Both the position numbers and the translations under genes were made by a program. Of a stretch of DNA of 64,000 nt, positions 18,125 through 27,056 are shown piece by piece. Under the pieces are notes generated by a model that saw only the letters and a program-made list of their open reading frames with translations, ran no database searches and was not told where the DNA came from. Source of the DNA: [Mycobacterium] stephanolepidis (GTDB lineage Bacteria; Actinomycetota; Actinomycetes; Mycobacteriales; Mycobacteriaceae); NCBI RefSeq assembly GCF_002356335.1, contig NZ_AP018165.1, positions 4,154,001 to 4,218,000 of the forward strand. Direction: 5' to 3'. How positions within the stretch are numbered: the first letter of the stretch is position 1; every line of letters begins with the position of its first letter.

Positions 18125-19349
18125 GTGCTGACCAGACCCGTCATCGTGTTGTTCTCGCTCGCCAGTGGCCTCGCGGTGGCCACCATCTACTTCTCACAGC
18201 CGCTGCTCGACACGATCGGCGCGCAATTCTCCATGCCCACAGCACACCTCGGCATCGTGCTGACACTCACCCAGATCGGGTACGCCATCGGCCTGCTGCT
18301 GGTCGTACCCCTGGGGGATATCGTCGACCAACGCCGGCTCATCATCGGGCAAACCGTCCTGCTCAGTGTCGCGCTGGGCGCCACCGCAATATCGCCGAAC
18401 GCGTGGACATTCCTGGCCAGTGTCACCGCGCTGGGCACACTCGCCGTGGTGACGCAGGTGATGGTCACCTACACCGCCGTGCATGCCGCCCCGGAGCGCC
18501 GGGGATGGGCAGTCGGGGTGGTGACCGGCGGGATCATCAGCGGAATTCTCTTGGCACGCACAGTATCCGGCGCACTATCCGACCTCTTCGGCTGGCGCTC
18601 GGTTTACGTGGCAGCCGCCCTCGCTACGGTCGCCACGGCCGCACTGTTGCAACGCACCCTGCCGCCATCCACGCGTCCGCACCCCAGGCTGCCCTACCGC
18701 CGGCTGCTGCTCTCAACAATGCGGCTGTTGCGCAGTGAGCCGGTGCTGCGCTCTCGGGCCATCCTCGCAATGCTCATCTTCGCCGCCATCACCGTGCTCT
18801 TGACACCCATGGTGTTACCACTCACCGCTGCGCCGTATCGCCTGTCACATACCGAAGTCGGGCTGTTCCGCGGGCGCACTGGGTGCCTTCAAGGCCGGGT
18901 CATGGTGCGACAGGGGCTGGGCAAGCCGGGTGACCGGCGCGGGCCTGTCGTTGATGCTCGCGGCGTGGGCATTCGCGGCCACCCTGCGCTGGACGCTGCT
19001 CGGGCTCGCCATAGCGGTCGTGATCATCGACTTCGGCCTGCAGTCGGTGCACGTGGCGAACCAAAGCCTCATCTATCGGCTGGAGACCGAACTTCATGGT
19101 CGTCTCACCGCCGCCTACATGACGTTCTATTCCATCGGCAGCGCTATCGGCGCCATCGCGTCGACGTGGATGTACTCCGCCCACGGATGGGCCGGAGTCT
19201 GTCTGCTCGGTGCCACCATCAACGTTGGCGCACTTGCCTACTGGATCGGAAGCAGCACCAGCTCCGGTGCGGCGTCCGCCGCGGACACCGACAGCCGTTG
19301 CCGTGACAGCGCCGGCCACGCCTGTACCGCACAGAACGGTGCGCACTGA
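18125..19349 (+). pseudogene. MFS exporter broken by a 1-bp frameshift
   Basis: The first reading frame encodes a drug/sugar-exporter-like MFS protein up to LSHTEVGLF. The second, from about 18868 to 19349, continues the fold (AGALGAFKAG, then SLMLAAWAF and FYSIGSAIGAIAS). Removing one C from the CC pair at 18868-18869 joins them into one protein of about 408 residues with 12 expected helices. As given, frame 1 runs on with non-membrane sequence to 19306. The gene starts with GTG 18125 after GAGGGG. It faces an HxlR regulator and ends inside the convergent radical SAM gene (112-bp overlap). Either the gene is inactive in this strain or the base is a sequencing error. Confidence 0.8.
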
Positions 19350-20791
19350 TCCTGCCCGGCATGCGTTCCGACGTGCACACAACACTGCGTGAGCCGCTCC
19401 TCGATCATCGTCGACATGTCCATGAACGGCTTGACCGTAATCCGCACTATTCGCTGTCCGAGCATGCGGCGCAGCTTTGCCCGGCGTCCCGGTAGTGCCG
19501 TCGCCGCAAGGGTCATCAACGTCGAGATTCCCAAATCGCAACTATCGCAAATGGTTTTCCATACATCGCCGATTGTGGGATGCGATAAGGACGACTGTTC
19601 GGAAAGCAGACCCATCAGCCACTCCTTGACCGCCAACCGAAGCTGCTGCGGGACCTCCTGATCTGCGATGCGATTGGATACCAATCCCAGATTCTCTTTC
19701 AGACGATCGGGTCCGATGAGGGCAGTCAGCGACCGCCATACTCCCGCATCGTCACGCAACATGTATCCCACCGAACAACAGTGCGGGTGCGAACACGGCA
19801 GCGCCGTCAAGTCACGCCAGGTGACGAGGTCGCCGGTCTGTGCGCCAAGGCGTTTCAGCACACCGGTGTGGGTGAGCCGCTGCATGGGATCGATCGCGTG
19901 GGCCCGGCCCGACCCGAACTGGGGCTGAATCGATACGCCACCCACGTACGGCGTATCGAGGGCGAGCCGGATGACCGCACCGATATCCGTGTCATTGACC
20001 CCGAGCGCCGCGGTCATGACCAATGTCGTGATGATCTCACTGTCGGAGAGACGCTGCACCGCCTCGGCTTTGATCCTCGTCAGATCACCACCTCGGTGAT
20101 GCCGTGACGCGTCGACCGACGGGCCGTCGTACTGCAGGTAGACCTCCACGCGTTCACGGTGGCGTGCCAGCAGGCCCAGCAATGCATCATCTCGGGCGAT
20201 GAGAACGCCGTTGGTGTTGATCAAGATCCGGGTGATGGGCCGACTCATCAACTCATCGAGCAGCCGGCCTAGATCCGGGTAGACGGTGGGCTCACCGCCG
20301 CTGAGCATCAGGACATCCAGCCGGCCGTTCTCGCGGGCCAAGCGCTGATCCACATTGGCGAGCACGCGCTGCACCGGCACCACACCGTGCAGATCCGGTG
20401 ACGAATCGGCGAAGCAGGTCGGGCAACGCAGATTACACGCTTCGGTGATGTCGGCCAACAGAATGCAGGTGTGCTGGGTCTGCATCTCGGGCAGCCCACG
20501 CAGATACGCCATCGGGATGGGATCGAAATTGCCGGGTACATCCGGAACATGCACCTTGGTTGGGGCGGTCCACTCCTCCAGGTACTCAAGGATCTCGGCA
20601 TCCTCGTCGTAGAGCGTGCGCACCAATCCGTGCACCCGGCAAGCCCGTTCGAGCCACACCCGATCATCACGATGCGCGAGCCAACCCGAAAGCCGCTCCA
20701 CCTCCGCAAGCGGACGCTCCGGGTTCACCTCATGACACAACGGGCAGAAAGCGTTGACGTACCGCAGGATCCGATCCACGCGCAGCCCCAT
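19238..20791 (-). CDS. radical SAM enzyme, Tes/MJ0619-like
   Basis: A 517-residue radical S-adenosylmethionine enzyme. The cluster motif CxxxCxxC is at residues 119-126 (CNLRCPTC), and MLSGGEPTVYPDL supplies the SAM-binding GGE. The N-terminus has extra Cys/His pairs (CPLCH at 16-20, CRVHG at 51-55), and the C-terminus a Cys-rich patch (QCCVHVG, CAPFC), suggesting additional metal clusters. This layout resembles archaeal MJ0619/Tes proteins that join lipid tails through C-C bonds. ATG 20791 is chosen since the longer frame overlaps the upstream gene. It is last in a four-gene operon after an Lgt-like membrane protein. The relation to Tes is by motif pattern only. Confidence 0.75.
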   Translation of the reverse strand: MGLRVDRILRYVNAFCPLCHEVNPERPLAEVERLSGWLAHRDDRVWLERACRVHGLVRTLYDEDAEILEYLEEWTAPTKVHVPDVPGNFDPIPMAYLRGLPEMQTQHTCILLADITEACNLRCPTCFADSSPDLHGVVPVQRVLANVDQRLARENGRLDVLMLSGGEPTVYPDLGRLLDELMSRPITRILINTNGVLIARDDALLGLLARHRERVEVYLQYDGPSVDASRHHRGGDLTRIKAEAVQRLSDSEIITTLVMTAALGVNDTDIGAVIRLALDTPYVGGVSIQPQFGSGRAHAIDPMQRLTHTGVLKRLGAQTGDLVTWRDLTALPCSHPHCCSVGYMLRDDAGVWRSLTALIGPDRLKENLGLVSNRIADQEVPQQLRLAVKEWLMGLLSEQSSLSHPTIGDVWKTICDSCDLGISTLMTLAATALPGRRAKLRRMLGQRIVRITVKPFMDMSTMIEERLTQCCVHVGTHAGQDQCAPFCAVQAWPALSRQRLSVSAADAAPELVLLPIQ

Positions 20792-20802
20792 ACCAGCCAC
20801 GT

Positions 20803-21258
20803 CTACTCCAACCCTTCCAGCATCGAAATGCAGCCCACGATGAACCCCGTCATGATCGCCACCGTCGCCCACCCGATCATGAATCCGATTCCCAACCCCC
20901 GAACCCAGCCACGCCCCCAAACGGTCAATCCCAGACCACCTCCCAAACCGATGACCGACATCAGGATGGCCAGCGTGATCGCCCTGGTATCAGGCGAGAA
21001 TCCCCCGCTCATCGCGTTCTCCAGGACCAGAAAAGTCCCGAACGTCATCACCCAGAAGACGAAGATCCCGACGAATGTCATCCCCACCACCGCACCACCG
21101 CCCGGCTTCGGCGGGGCCTGACGGTACGGGTAGTACCCCGGCGGATACTGCGGATAACCCGGCGGCGGTGGGTATCCGGCGGGTCCGTACGGATAGGGGC
21201 CGTACGGGTACTGCGGCGGTTGCTCGCCCTCCGGCGGCGGCTGCGGCGGGACGGTCAT
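20803..21258 (-). CDS. Pro/Tyr-rich three-helix membrane protein
   Basis: A 151-residue protein. Residues 1-55 are rich in Pro, Tyr and Gly, with PYGPYPYGP and YPPPPGYPQYPPG, a cytoplasmic tail type seen in many actinobacterial membrane proteins. Three hydrophobic segments follow (GMTFVGIFVFWVMTFGTFLV, then AITLAILMSVIGLGGGL, then GIGFMIGWATVAIMTGFIVG). It overlaps the preceding gene as ATGA (21255-21258) and is followed 11 bp later by the radical SAM gene. The TM part resembles the neighbouring 111-residue protein (shared GIGFMIGWA / GVGLMVGWA segments), so they are probably paralogues. It may be a membrane partner of the radical SAM enzyme. Confidence 0.7.
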   Translation of the reverse strand: MTVPPQPPPEGEQPPQYPYGPYPYGPAGYPPPPGYPQYPPGYYPYRQAPPKPGGGAVVGMTFVGIFVFWVMTFGTFLVLENAMSGGFSPDTRAITLAILMSVIGLGGGLGLTVWGRGWVRGLGIGFMIGWATVAIMTGFIVGCISMLEGLE

Positions 21259-21590
21259 TGGTACAGCACCGGATTGAGCCCTGTACAGAATCCGACGGTG
21301 AGCATGGACACCAACGCCCAGCCGACCATCAGACCCACCCCCCAGCCGCGCTTATCGCGATCACCCTTCCTGGTGAGCACGCCACCCACGCCGAAGGCCA
21401 CCGCGATGCCCACCACAGCGACAAAGCCGGGCACAATCTCGAAGCCGGCGCCAGACCTGTCGGCCAGCGACCCACCGATCATCAGCGCGAGGAACCCGAA
21501 CACGGCATTGCCAAAAATGAACGAGAGTGCGCCCGCAACCATCGTCGCCCCGTTGATGCCGGGTTTGGGCTGTTCCGGTGGGTAACTCAT
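21255..21590 (-). CDS. small three-helix membrane protein
   Basis: A 111-residue protein with a short Pro-rich start (MSYPPEQPKPG) and three hydrophobic helices: VAGALSFIFGNAVFGFLAL, IVPGFVAVVGIAVAFGVGG, and GVGLMVGWALVSMLTVGFC. It starts in an ATGA overlap with the Lgt-like gene and ends in an ATGA overlap with the related 151-residue protein. No catalytic motif is seen. Tight coupling to both neighbours suggests a subunit of one membrane complex. Confidence 0.7.
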   Translation of the reverse strand: MSYPPEQPKPGINGATMVAGALSFIFGNAVFGFLALMIGGSLADRSGAGFEIVPGFVAVVGIAVAFGVGGVLTRKGDRDKRGWGVGLMVGWALVSMLTVGFCTGLNPVLYQ

Positions 21591-22363
21591 GCCCGCACCG
21601 CCCCGGAAAGGCGCCTACGGAAGATCCCGTCGTAGTATCCGCCGCGATATCCGCGCCACAGCCGCCAGACCGCCAGTGTCATTCCCACCAGCAGAACCCA
21701 TTGCGGCCGAGTGAGATTCAGCCATACCGTCTCGTTGGCGCGGGTGAACTCAACGAAGAATCGGAACACCGCATACGCGGACACGTAGAGCACGAAGAGC
21801 TCGCCGGGATGCGTCACACGTGAACGCAGCCACCACCACAGCACCGCGAAAGCCACCAACTGGAAGGCGATCTCGTAGAGGAAGGACGGATGCATGGCCG
21901 CGCCGGTCAGGCATCCCGGGCAGTTCGGCCGCGATGCCGGAGCATGCACACCCCAGGGCAGCGAGGTCGGCCGCCCCGGAGCCTCGGTGAGGTGACACCC
22001 GATCCGGCCCACGGCCATACCCAACGCCACCGCGGGCGCGAACAGGTCACCGGTCTTGGCCGGGTATCCGATGAGTCGCTTGGCCACCAAGACACCGACG
22101 TACGCCCCCAACAGCCCGCCGATGATGCTGCGCGATCCGAACATCCACGCCTCGACCAGGCTCGGATTGTGTGCCGGATTGAGGTGTTCCAGCCAGCCCG
22201 ACAGCCGCATCCCGATCGCACCGCCGACCAGCGCGCCCGTGACCGCGATCAGCGACTGCTCGGCGGGAGCGCCCCGGCGGCGCGCTTCACAGGCGAAAAC
22301 GACAGCGGCGACCAGCACGCCGAGCCCCACGAAGAGCCCGTGCACGCCGATTCCCAGCCCCAT
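21587..22363 (-). CDS. Lgt-like membrane protein, diverged
   Basis: A 258-residue polytopic membrane protein related to prolipoprotein diacylglyceryl transferase. Family landmarks are IIGGLLGAYVG, GMAVGRIGCHLTEAPGRPTSLPWGV, HPSFLYE and FRFFVEFTR. By eye the essential His of the HGG motif (E. coli H103) is Ile here, and the Asn of GRxGN (E. coli N146) is Cys. The Arg residues are kept. It is therefore probably not the housekeeping Lgt, which in mycobacteria lies elsewhere near trp genes. ATG 22363 is preferred over an upstream start 11 codons earlier. It heads the operon with two small membrane proteins and the radical SAM enzyme. Confidence 0.78.
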   Translation of the reverse strand: MGLGIGVHGLFVGLGVLVAAVVFACEARRRGAPAEQSLIAVTGALVGGAIGMRLSGWLEHLNPAHNPSLVEAWMFGSRSIIGGLLGAYVGVLVAKRLIGYPAKTGDLFAPAVALGMAVGRIGCHLTEAPGRPTSLPWGVHAPASRPNCPGCLTGAAMHPSFLYEIAFQLVAFAVLWWWLRSRVTHPGELFVLYVSAYAVFRFFVEFTRANETVWLNLTRPQWVLLVGMTLAVWRLWRGYRGGYYDGIFRRRLSGAVRA

Positions 22364-22413
22364 CGGCTCACTGTACGAGCCATCACCGCAGTGCAACGCT
22401 CGATTACCGGAAG

Positions 22414-23505
22414 TTACAGAGCGCAGCCCACCAGCACCGGCTCGGGAACCAGCCGCACCCCGAAGGCATCCATGACTCCATCGCGGACGGTCCGGGCCAG
22501 CCCCAGCAAGTCAGCGGTGCTCCCACCTCCGCGATGCGTCAGTGCCAGTGCATGTTTCGTCGACACCCGCACCGCCGACCGTTCGTCCGGATAACCCTTG
22601 ACGAATCCGGCCCGCTCCACCAGCCAACCCGCCGAGAGCTTCACCCCGTCCGGGGCCGGATACTGCGGAAACGCGGTATCGGGCCCCAACCGTTCACGCA
22701 CGCGTGCCCGAATTGCCTCCAAATCCCCCTCAGCCACAACAGGGTTGGTGAAGAATGACCCGACACTCCAGGTGTCGTGGTCGGAGTCGTCGAGCACCAT
22801 GCCCTTACGCCGACGCAGGCCCAGCACCGCCTCGCGCACCGCCGACGCGTCGATACGCTCACCCGGCTCCGCCCCGAGCTCCTTGGCAAGCTCCGGGTAC
22901 CGGATCGGCGAGCTCAGTCCATCGGTGGACAACCCGAACTCGACCTCCAGCACCACGCGCGCGTCGGTGCCCTTGAGAATGCTGGTGCGATAGCCGAACC
23001 CCAGCTCGCCGGGCTCGTACCAGCGCACCTGGCCGGTCGCCCGGTCCAGCACCCGAACCCTGCGCAGCAGCGAAGCCACCTCGACGCCATAGGCTCCGAC
23101 ATTCTGTACCGGCGTGGCACCGGCGGTTCCCGGGATTCCCGAGAGACATTCCAGTCCACCCAGACCGGCCCGCAACGACAGCGCCACCAACTCGTCCCAG
23201 TTGGTCCCCGCATCCGCACGCAGTAGCGGCCCATCCACCTCAACACCGGCCGTGGCGATGTGCACCACGGTGAGGTCCGGAAGATCGTCGGCCAAAACCA
23301 CGTTCGAGCCGCCCGCCAGCAGCAGGGTGGGCTGGCCATCGAGCGCGGCCAGTGTGCCCGTCAACTGTGCTGTGCTCTCGCACCGAATGAGCGTGGCGGC
23401 CACCGGCCCCAGCCGCAACGTCGTCAGCGAGGCGAGCGGGGCATCGTCAGCGACAACAGCGCCAAGATCCTCGATCTGCGCGCGCGTTGCTCGTGCCAAC
23501 CTCAC
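22414..23505 (-). CDS. murB: UDP-N-acetylenolpyruvoylglucosamine reductase
   Basis: Cytosolic FAD enzyme that reduces UDP-GlcNAc-enolpyruvate to UDP-MurNAc in peptidoglycan synthesis. The 363-residue protein has the FAD-binding segment [14 protein letters not shown], the conserved [21 protein letters not shown], the tyrosine loop GYRTSILKG, and the catalytic Ser in [10 protein letters not shown], ending with a C-terminal domain containing [10 protein letters not shown] and [16 protein letters not shown] 23505 is chosen because the divergent gene begins at 23532 and a -10-like TACCGT lies 8 bp upstream, giving a leaderless transcript. Synteny with Rv0482-Rv0481c agrees. Confidence 0.94.
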   Translation of the reverse strand: MRLARATRAQIEDLGAVVADDAPLASLTTLRLGPVAATLIRCESTAQLTGTLAALDGQPTLLLAGGSNVVLADDLPDLTVVHIATAGVEVDGPLLRADAGTNWDELVALSLRAGLGGLECLSGIPGTAGATPVQNVGAYGVEVASLLRRVRVLDRATGQVRWYEPGELGFGYRTSILKGTDARVVLEVEFGLSTDGLSSPIRYPELAKELGAEPGERIDASAVREAVLGLRRRKGMVLDDSDHDTWSVGSFFTNPVVAEGDLEAIRARVRERLGPDTAFPQYPAPDGVKLSAGWLVERAGFVKGYPDERSAVRVSTKHALALTHRGGGSTADLLGLARTVRDGVMDAFGVRLVPEPVLVGCAL

Positions 23506-23513
23506 GGGCCGTA

Positions 23514-23523
23514 ACGGTAGCCT
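23514..23523. promoter_or_regulatory. overlapping divergent -10 boxes for murB and DUF2505
   Basis: Only 26 bp separate the two start codons. On the minus strand TACCGT (23519-23514) is 8 bp before the murB GTG. On the plus strand TAGCCT (23518-23523) is 8 bp before the ATG at 23532. Both transcripts would be leaderless, and the polymerases would compete for the same DNA. Confidence 0.4.
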
Positions 23524-23531
23524 TGCCACCC

Positions 23532-24035
23532 ATGGCCCGCTCATTTGACCTGTCAGTGGAGTACTCGGCAACCGTCGAGCAAGTTCACGCGGCCTTCGCC
23601 GACAAGGCCTACTGGAACGAGCGTCTGGCCGGTTCCGGCGCAGATACCGCAACCCTGGATTCCCTGAAATCCGAGAACGGCGCCCTCGAGATCGTCACCA
23701 CCCAGGTGTTGCGCAGCGACCGGCTGCCCGGCATCGTCTCGCAGTTTCACCGAGGTGACCTGCAGATCGTCCGCACCGAGAAATGGGGTGCCATCGTAGA
23801 CGGCACATCCGAGGGCACCGTGGTGGGCTCGATCCCGGGCGCACCCGTCACCCTGTCGGGCACCGCGCGGTTACAGCCGGGAGCCAAGGGTTCACGACTT
23901 GATCTGAAGGTCGGCGTCGAAGTCAAGATCCCCCTGGTAGGCGGCAAAATCGAGGGCTTCGTCGGCGGAAAGCTCATGGACCTGCTCTCTGCGGAACAGC
24001 GATTCACCTCCGAATGGATCGCCACCCACGGCTAA
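23532..24035 (+). CDS. DUF2505 family protein (Rv0481c type)
   Basis: A 167-residue DUF2505 protein, a START-like fold: N-terminal strand [28 protein letters not shown], a central beta sheet, and a C-terminal helix [17 protein letters not shown]. There is no signal or membrane helix. It is divergent from murB as in M. tuberculosis and followed 10 bp later by a second DUF2505 gene. The ligand is unknown; lipid binding is plausible from the fold. Confidence 0.88.
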   Translation: MARSFDLSVEYSATVEQVHAAFADKAYWNERLAGSGADTATLDSLKSENGALEIVTTQVLRSDRLPGIVSQFHRGDLQIVRTEKWGAIVDGTSEGTVVGSIPGAPVTLSGTARLQPGAKGSRLDLKVGVEVKIPLVGGKIEGFVGGKLMDLLSAEQRFTSEWIATHG

Positions 24036-24045
24036 CCTGGGTCCG

Positions 24046-24561
24046 ATGTCCAGGCGTTCGGTCTTCACGGTGAATTTTCCGGCTCCGGCCGAGAAGATCT
24101 ATCAGGACTTTGCCAGCCGGGACTACTGGGAAACCTTGATGTCGGCGTACGGATGGCTCACCCCTTTCTCCGAGATTCACACCCACACCGTGACCGATCG
24201 CGGTATCGACGTGGTGCTCAAGCAGAATCTGCCCCGCATCTATCTGCCACCGATCGCGCAGAAGGTGATGCTCACCGACATGGTGATCACCCGCGTGCAG
24301 CATTTCGAGCCGTTTGATCAAAGCAAGGGATCCTCGCTGGGCAGCTACGGCGCCTCGGTTCCCGCCGGACCGGGCTCCTTCGCCGGAGTGTGCAGGCTCT
24401 CCGATACCGATCACGGTTCTCAGCTGAGACTCTCCAGCACGTGCAAGGTGTACATCCCGTTCGTCGGAGGCAGGCTCGAAGATCTGATCCTGTACCACGT
24501 GAACGACCTGTTCCGGGTGGAGGAAGGCTTCATCACCGACTGGATCTCGAAGCACCACTAG
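24046..24561 (+). CDS. second DUF2505 family protein
   Basis: A 171-residue paralogue of the preceding gene. It shares the opening strand (SVFTVNFPAPAEKIYQDFAS), the DYWETL helix that matches AYWNERL, and the closing helix (HVNDLFRVEEGFITDWIS). Identity between the two is low by eye, so the duplication is old. The 10-bp gap implies one transcript. The M. tuberculosis Rv0481c locus has a single copy next to murB, as far as I know. Function unknown. Confidence 0.85.
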   Translation: MSRRSVFTVNFPAPAEKIYQDFASRDYWETLMSAYGWLTPFSEIHTHTVTDRGIDVVLKQNLPRIYLPPIAQKVMLTDMVITRVQHFEPFDQSKGSSLGSYGASVPAGPGSFAGVCRLSDTDHGSQLRLSSTCKVYIPFVGGRLEDLILYHVNDLFRVEEGFITDWISKHH

Positions 24562-24577
24562 GCCGCGACGCGGGGTG

Positions 24578-25657
24578 TCAGTAGTCCGATTCGACGGCGA
24601 GCAGCTCGGCGAGAAACGCGTCATCGGCCGGCCTGGCCAGTCGGGAGCGGGCGAAAGCCCGCACCCGCTCGCGTAACCCGCTCGACTCACCCGCGCCCCC
24701 GGCGCCCACGCTCACTCGCATCGCCGACCAGTCGGCATTCCAGGCCAGCACCTCGTCGGCGGGGCGTCCCTGAGCGTCGAATATCGGTAGCACCGCGCCG
24801 CCGTCGGCGTCCAGCACGCCGGCCGCATGAAACACATCGCAGCGCAATGAGACCGGAATACCTTCGGGCGATTCCGGGCCGGATATCGCCGCGTGCACCC
24901 TGGCGCTCACCGTCGCATCCTCGGCGACGAGAACCCAGCTGAGATTCTGCTCGGCCGCGTCGAAAGTCCCCGGCGGCACGTCCGACCAGGGGATCGTCAC
25001 GCTGCCGAGGGCGATCGCACCGGAAAGCCGGGACTCGCCACCGAGGCCGGCGGCCAGCGCATAGTCCTCGCGCCGCGCGACACCGATGTCCTGTGACTCC
25101 CACCGGAGCCCCATCTCATCGGCCAGTTCGCGACACCGTGCCGCGAGGGCATCCACTCGCGAGTCGCGATAAGAACCCAGTGCCGCGCCATGTGGTGCCA
25201 ACAGCCCACCGACATCGGCGTCCAAGGTGTCGTCGGTGAAGTAATCCTCGGCCGCCGCGGTCAGCACCGCGAGCTCGGCGTCAAGCACCGACCGGTCGAG
25301 TACGGCGATGCCGTCACGGCGACTGGCCGGCCACCATCGCCGGAGCCAATGACCCAATGCCAACCGCCGCAGGGCATCTGCAGACCCCGGCAGCATCGAG
25401 ACCGACGGTAGCTCGATCACCGTCGTGGGATCACGATCGCGCAGCGCCTCGACGACCGCGACATGTCCGGCCTCGCCGAGGACCCTCCACATCCAGTCGG
25501 CCCGGTCCGCGTCCGTGAAGCTGATCACCGGCGGGTCCGAAGGTGCTTCGATCGGCCACGACAACACCGCACCGCTGACCTCGAGAACGGCCACCGCCGG
25601 AACCGGTGCAGGCGCAGGACCTGTTGTCCACAAACCTGATTCATTGATCAGCTTCAT
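24578..25657 (-). CDS. unrecognised protein, CHAT island
   Basis: A 359-residue acidic soluble protein that I do not recognise. Visible segments are a Trp-rich region (ADRADWMWRVLGEAGHVAVV), a helical part with ALGHWLRRWWPASRRDG, and a C-terminal half with beta strands (LSGAIALGSVTIPWSDVPPG, SLRCDVFHAAGV). There is no signal peptide, membrane helix or known catalytic motif. ATG 25657 overlaps the stop of the preceding gene as ATGA, so the two are coupled and probably form a complex. It lies in an island between the conserved DUF2505 and nitrilase genes. Confidence 0.65.
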   Translation of the reverse strand: MKLINESGLWTTGPAPAPVPAVAVLEVSGAVLSWPIEAPSDPPVISFTDADRADWMWRVLGEAGHVAVVEALRDRDPTTVIELPSVSMLPGSADALRRLALGHWLRRWWPASRRDGIAVLDRSVLDAELAVLTAAAEDYFTDDTLDADVGGLLAPHGAALGSYRDSRVDALAARCRELADEMGLRWESQDIGVARREDYALAAGLGGESRLSGAIALGSVTIPWSDVPPGTFDAAEQNLSWVLVAEDATVSARVHAAISGPESPEGIPVSLRCDVFHAAGVLDADGGAVLPIFDAQGRPADEVLAWNADWSAMRVSVGAGGAGESSGLRERVRAFARSRLARPADDAFLAELLAVESDY

Positions 25658-26988
25658 CCGGCGACCTGCAATTCCAGCATGGCCTTTATCCGCTGCCGGT
25701 GGTCCAGGCTCACCGAGCGTGCCACCCCTTCCAGCAGCGACCGGAGATCATCGACGTCACCGCAGGATTCCTGCCAGACATCGCGACCGTGCAACCGGGC
25801 CCATAACCTGCTCAGGTAGGGCCGCGCGAATGCAGCCAGGTCGTCGATGACCTGACGCTGTCGAGGATGGATGGCGTCACCGGCGGCAAGGTAACGCCGT
25901 GCATGCATGACGTAGGCCTCTTTCGCCAGCCGAGCCTGGACGCGTCCGGACAACTCATAGCGCGTCGCCACCGAATCGCCCAGTGGCCGAAGGTCCGTCG
26001 CCACCTCGACACCGGCAAGCAGGGCGGCCTGCTTGTCTTCGCTCAGCAGACCCCATGGGGCGCAGGCTCGGTCGACCTCCTCGGCACACAGCAATGGAAC
26101 GTCGGGCAGCTCTTCGCGGTCCAGCGCCCGGCGCAGCGTGGCCCGTACCCGATCAACAACACTGCGATCCATCGGACGGTCGCCTTCGCGGTCTCCATCG
26201 ATGGCCGGAGGCCGTTGCGGTTCAGTGGAACTCAACCCGATGTCGACAATGGACCACGGCAGGGCGGCAGCGTCTCCATGCGCGCTCGCACCCAGGTTGT
26301 ATGGGGTGGCATCGGCGATCAGGGCCGTCCACACCCGTTGGCGCGCCGACATCTCACGATGACTGTCGGCCGCGCCGAGCACCGTGGTGAGGCCCGTGAA
26401 GAACGGTCCCGTGATGCTGTCGTCCGGCCGCACATCGCGCCAGCTCCGATCCCGTAACCTGGCGAGCCGGGCCACCACATCCGGATCCTCGACATGGCGG
26501 TTGAGCACCTCGATCGCTGTCCGGTCCCGGTCGCGATGCAGGTCGTGCAGAACCTCCGTCGCGGTGTGCCGATCCGCAACCTGCGGAACACCTTTGGTGA
26601 CAGCCAATTCGAAACACACCGGGAAGTACAGCTCTTGAGCGTTACCGGTGGTGATGCGCTGCCGGCGCCGCTCGGACTTGAGCATGACGAACCAGTCTGC
26701 GGTGGCCAGCAACTGCGGTCCATGCCCCACGATCAAGGCATGCATGGCCGCGGCCACGTCCGGGCCCAGCACCGGAGCGGAAAAGGCCGCATTGCTGCGC
26801 AACCGCAACACCAGCGGATCCAGGATCCGTTTCACGGTCCGGCGCAGCGGCCCGCCATCGTCAGCGCTGAGCACTTCGACGCCGGAGCCGATCGCACGCC
26901 AGGCCCGGTCGATCACGGCACGCCGCGGCACCGCCGACTGCACCGCGACGGCGGCCTCGGATGTTGCCGACCCGATGCTCACCGTCAC
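25654..26988 (-). CDS. unrecognised helical protein, CHAT island
   Basis: A 444-residue, mostly helical, Arg-rich protein of unknown family. The central part has RHTATEVLHDLHRDRDRTAIEV, and the tail has long helices (AKEAYVMHARRYLAAGDAIH, LDHRQRIKAMLELQVAG). No membrane segment or nucleotide-binding loop is seen. The start is GTG 26988. ACGATTACCCTT lies right upstream, so the transcript may be leaderless. It is divergent from the small gene at 27057 and coupled by ATGA overlap to the next gene. Being next to a CHAT protease, it could be a substrate, sensor or effector, but nothing in the sequence decides this. Confidence 0.65.
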   Translation of the reverse strand: MTVSIGSATSEAAVAVQSAVPRRAVIDRAWRAIGSGVEVLSADDGGPLRRTVKRILDPLVLRLRSNAAFSAPVLGPDVAAAMHALIVGHGPQLLATADWFVMLKSERRRQRITTGNAQELYFPVCFELAVTKGVPQVADRHTATEVLHDLHRDRDRTAIEVLNRHVEDPDVVARLARLRDRSWRDVRPDDSITGPFFTGLTTVLGAADSHREMSARQRVWTALIADATPYNLGASAHGDAAALPWSIVDIGLSSTEPQRPPAIDGDREGDRPMDRSVVDRVRATLRRALDREELPDVPLLCAEEVDRACAPWGLLSEDKQAALLAGVEVATDLRPLGDSVATRYELSGRVQARLAKEAYVMHARRYLAAGDAIHPRQRQVIDDLAAFARPYLSRLWARLHGRDVWQESCGDVDDLRSLLEGVARSVSLDHRQRIKAMLELQVAG

Positions 26989-27056
26989 AAGGGTAATCGT
27001 TGTCCGCCGACCGAAAGTTGGGTTCGGTAGCAGCCGGGCGGGCCGACGCTATCGAC

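Noticed and set aside
17260..18738. Plus-strand 492-codon frame over the secreted protein and HxlR gene
   Set aside because: Arg/Pro-rich low-complexity translation crossing several real genes, with the real MFS in another frame.
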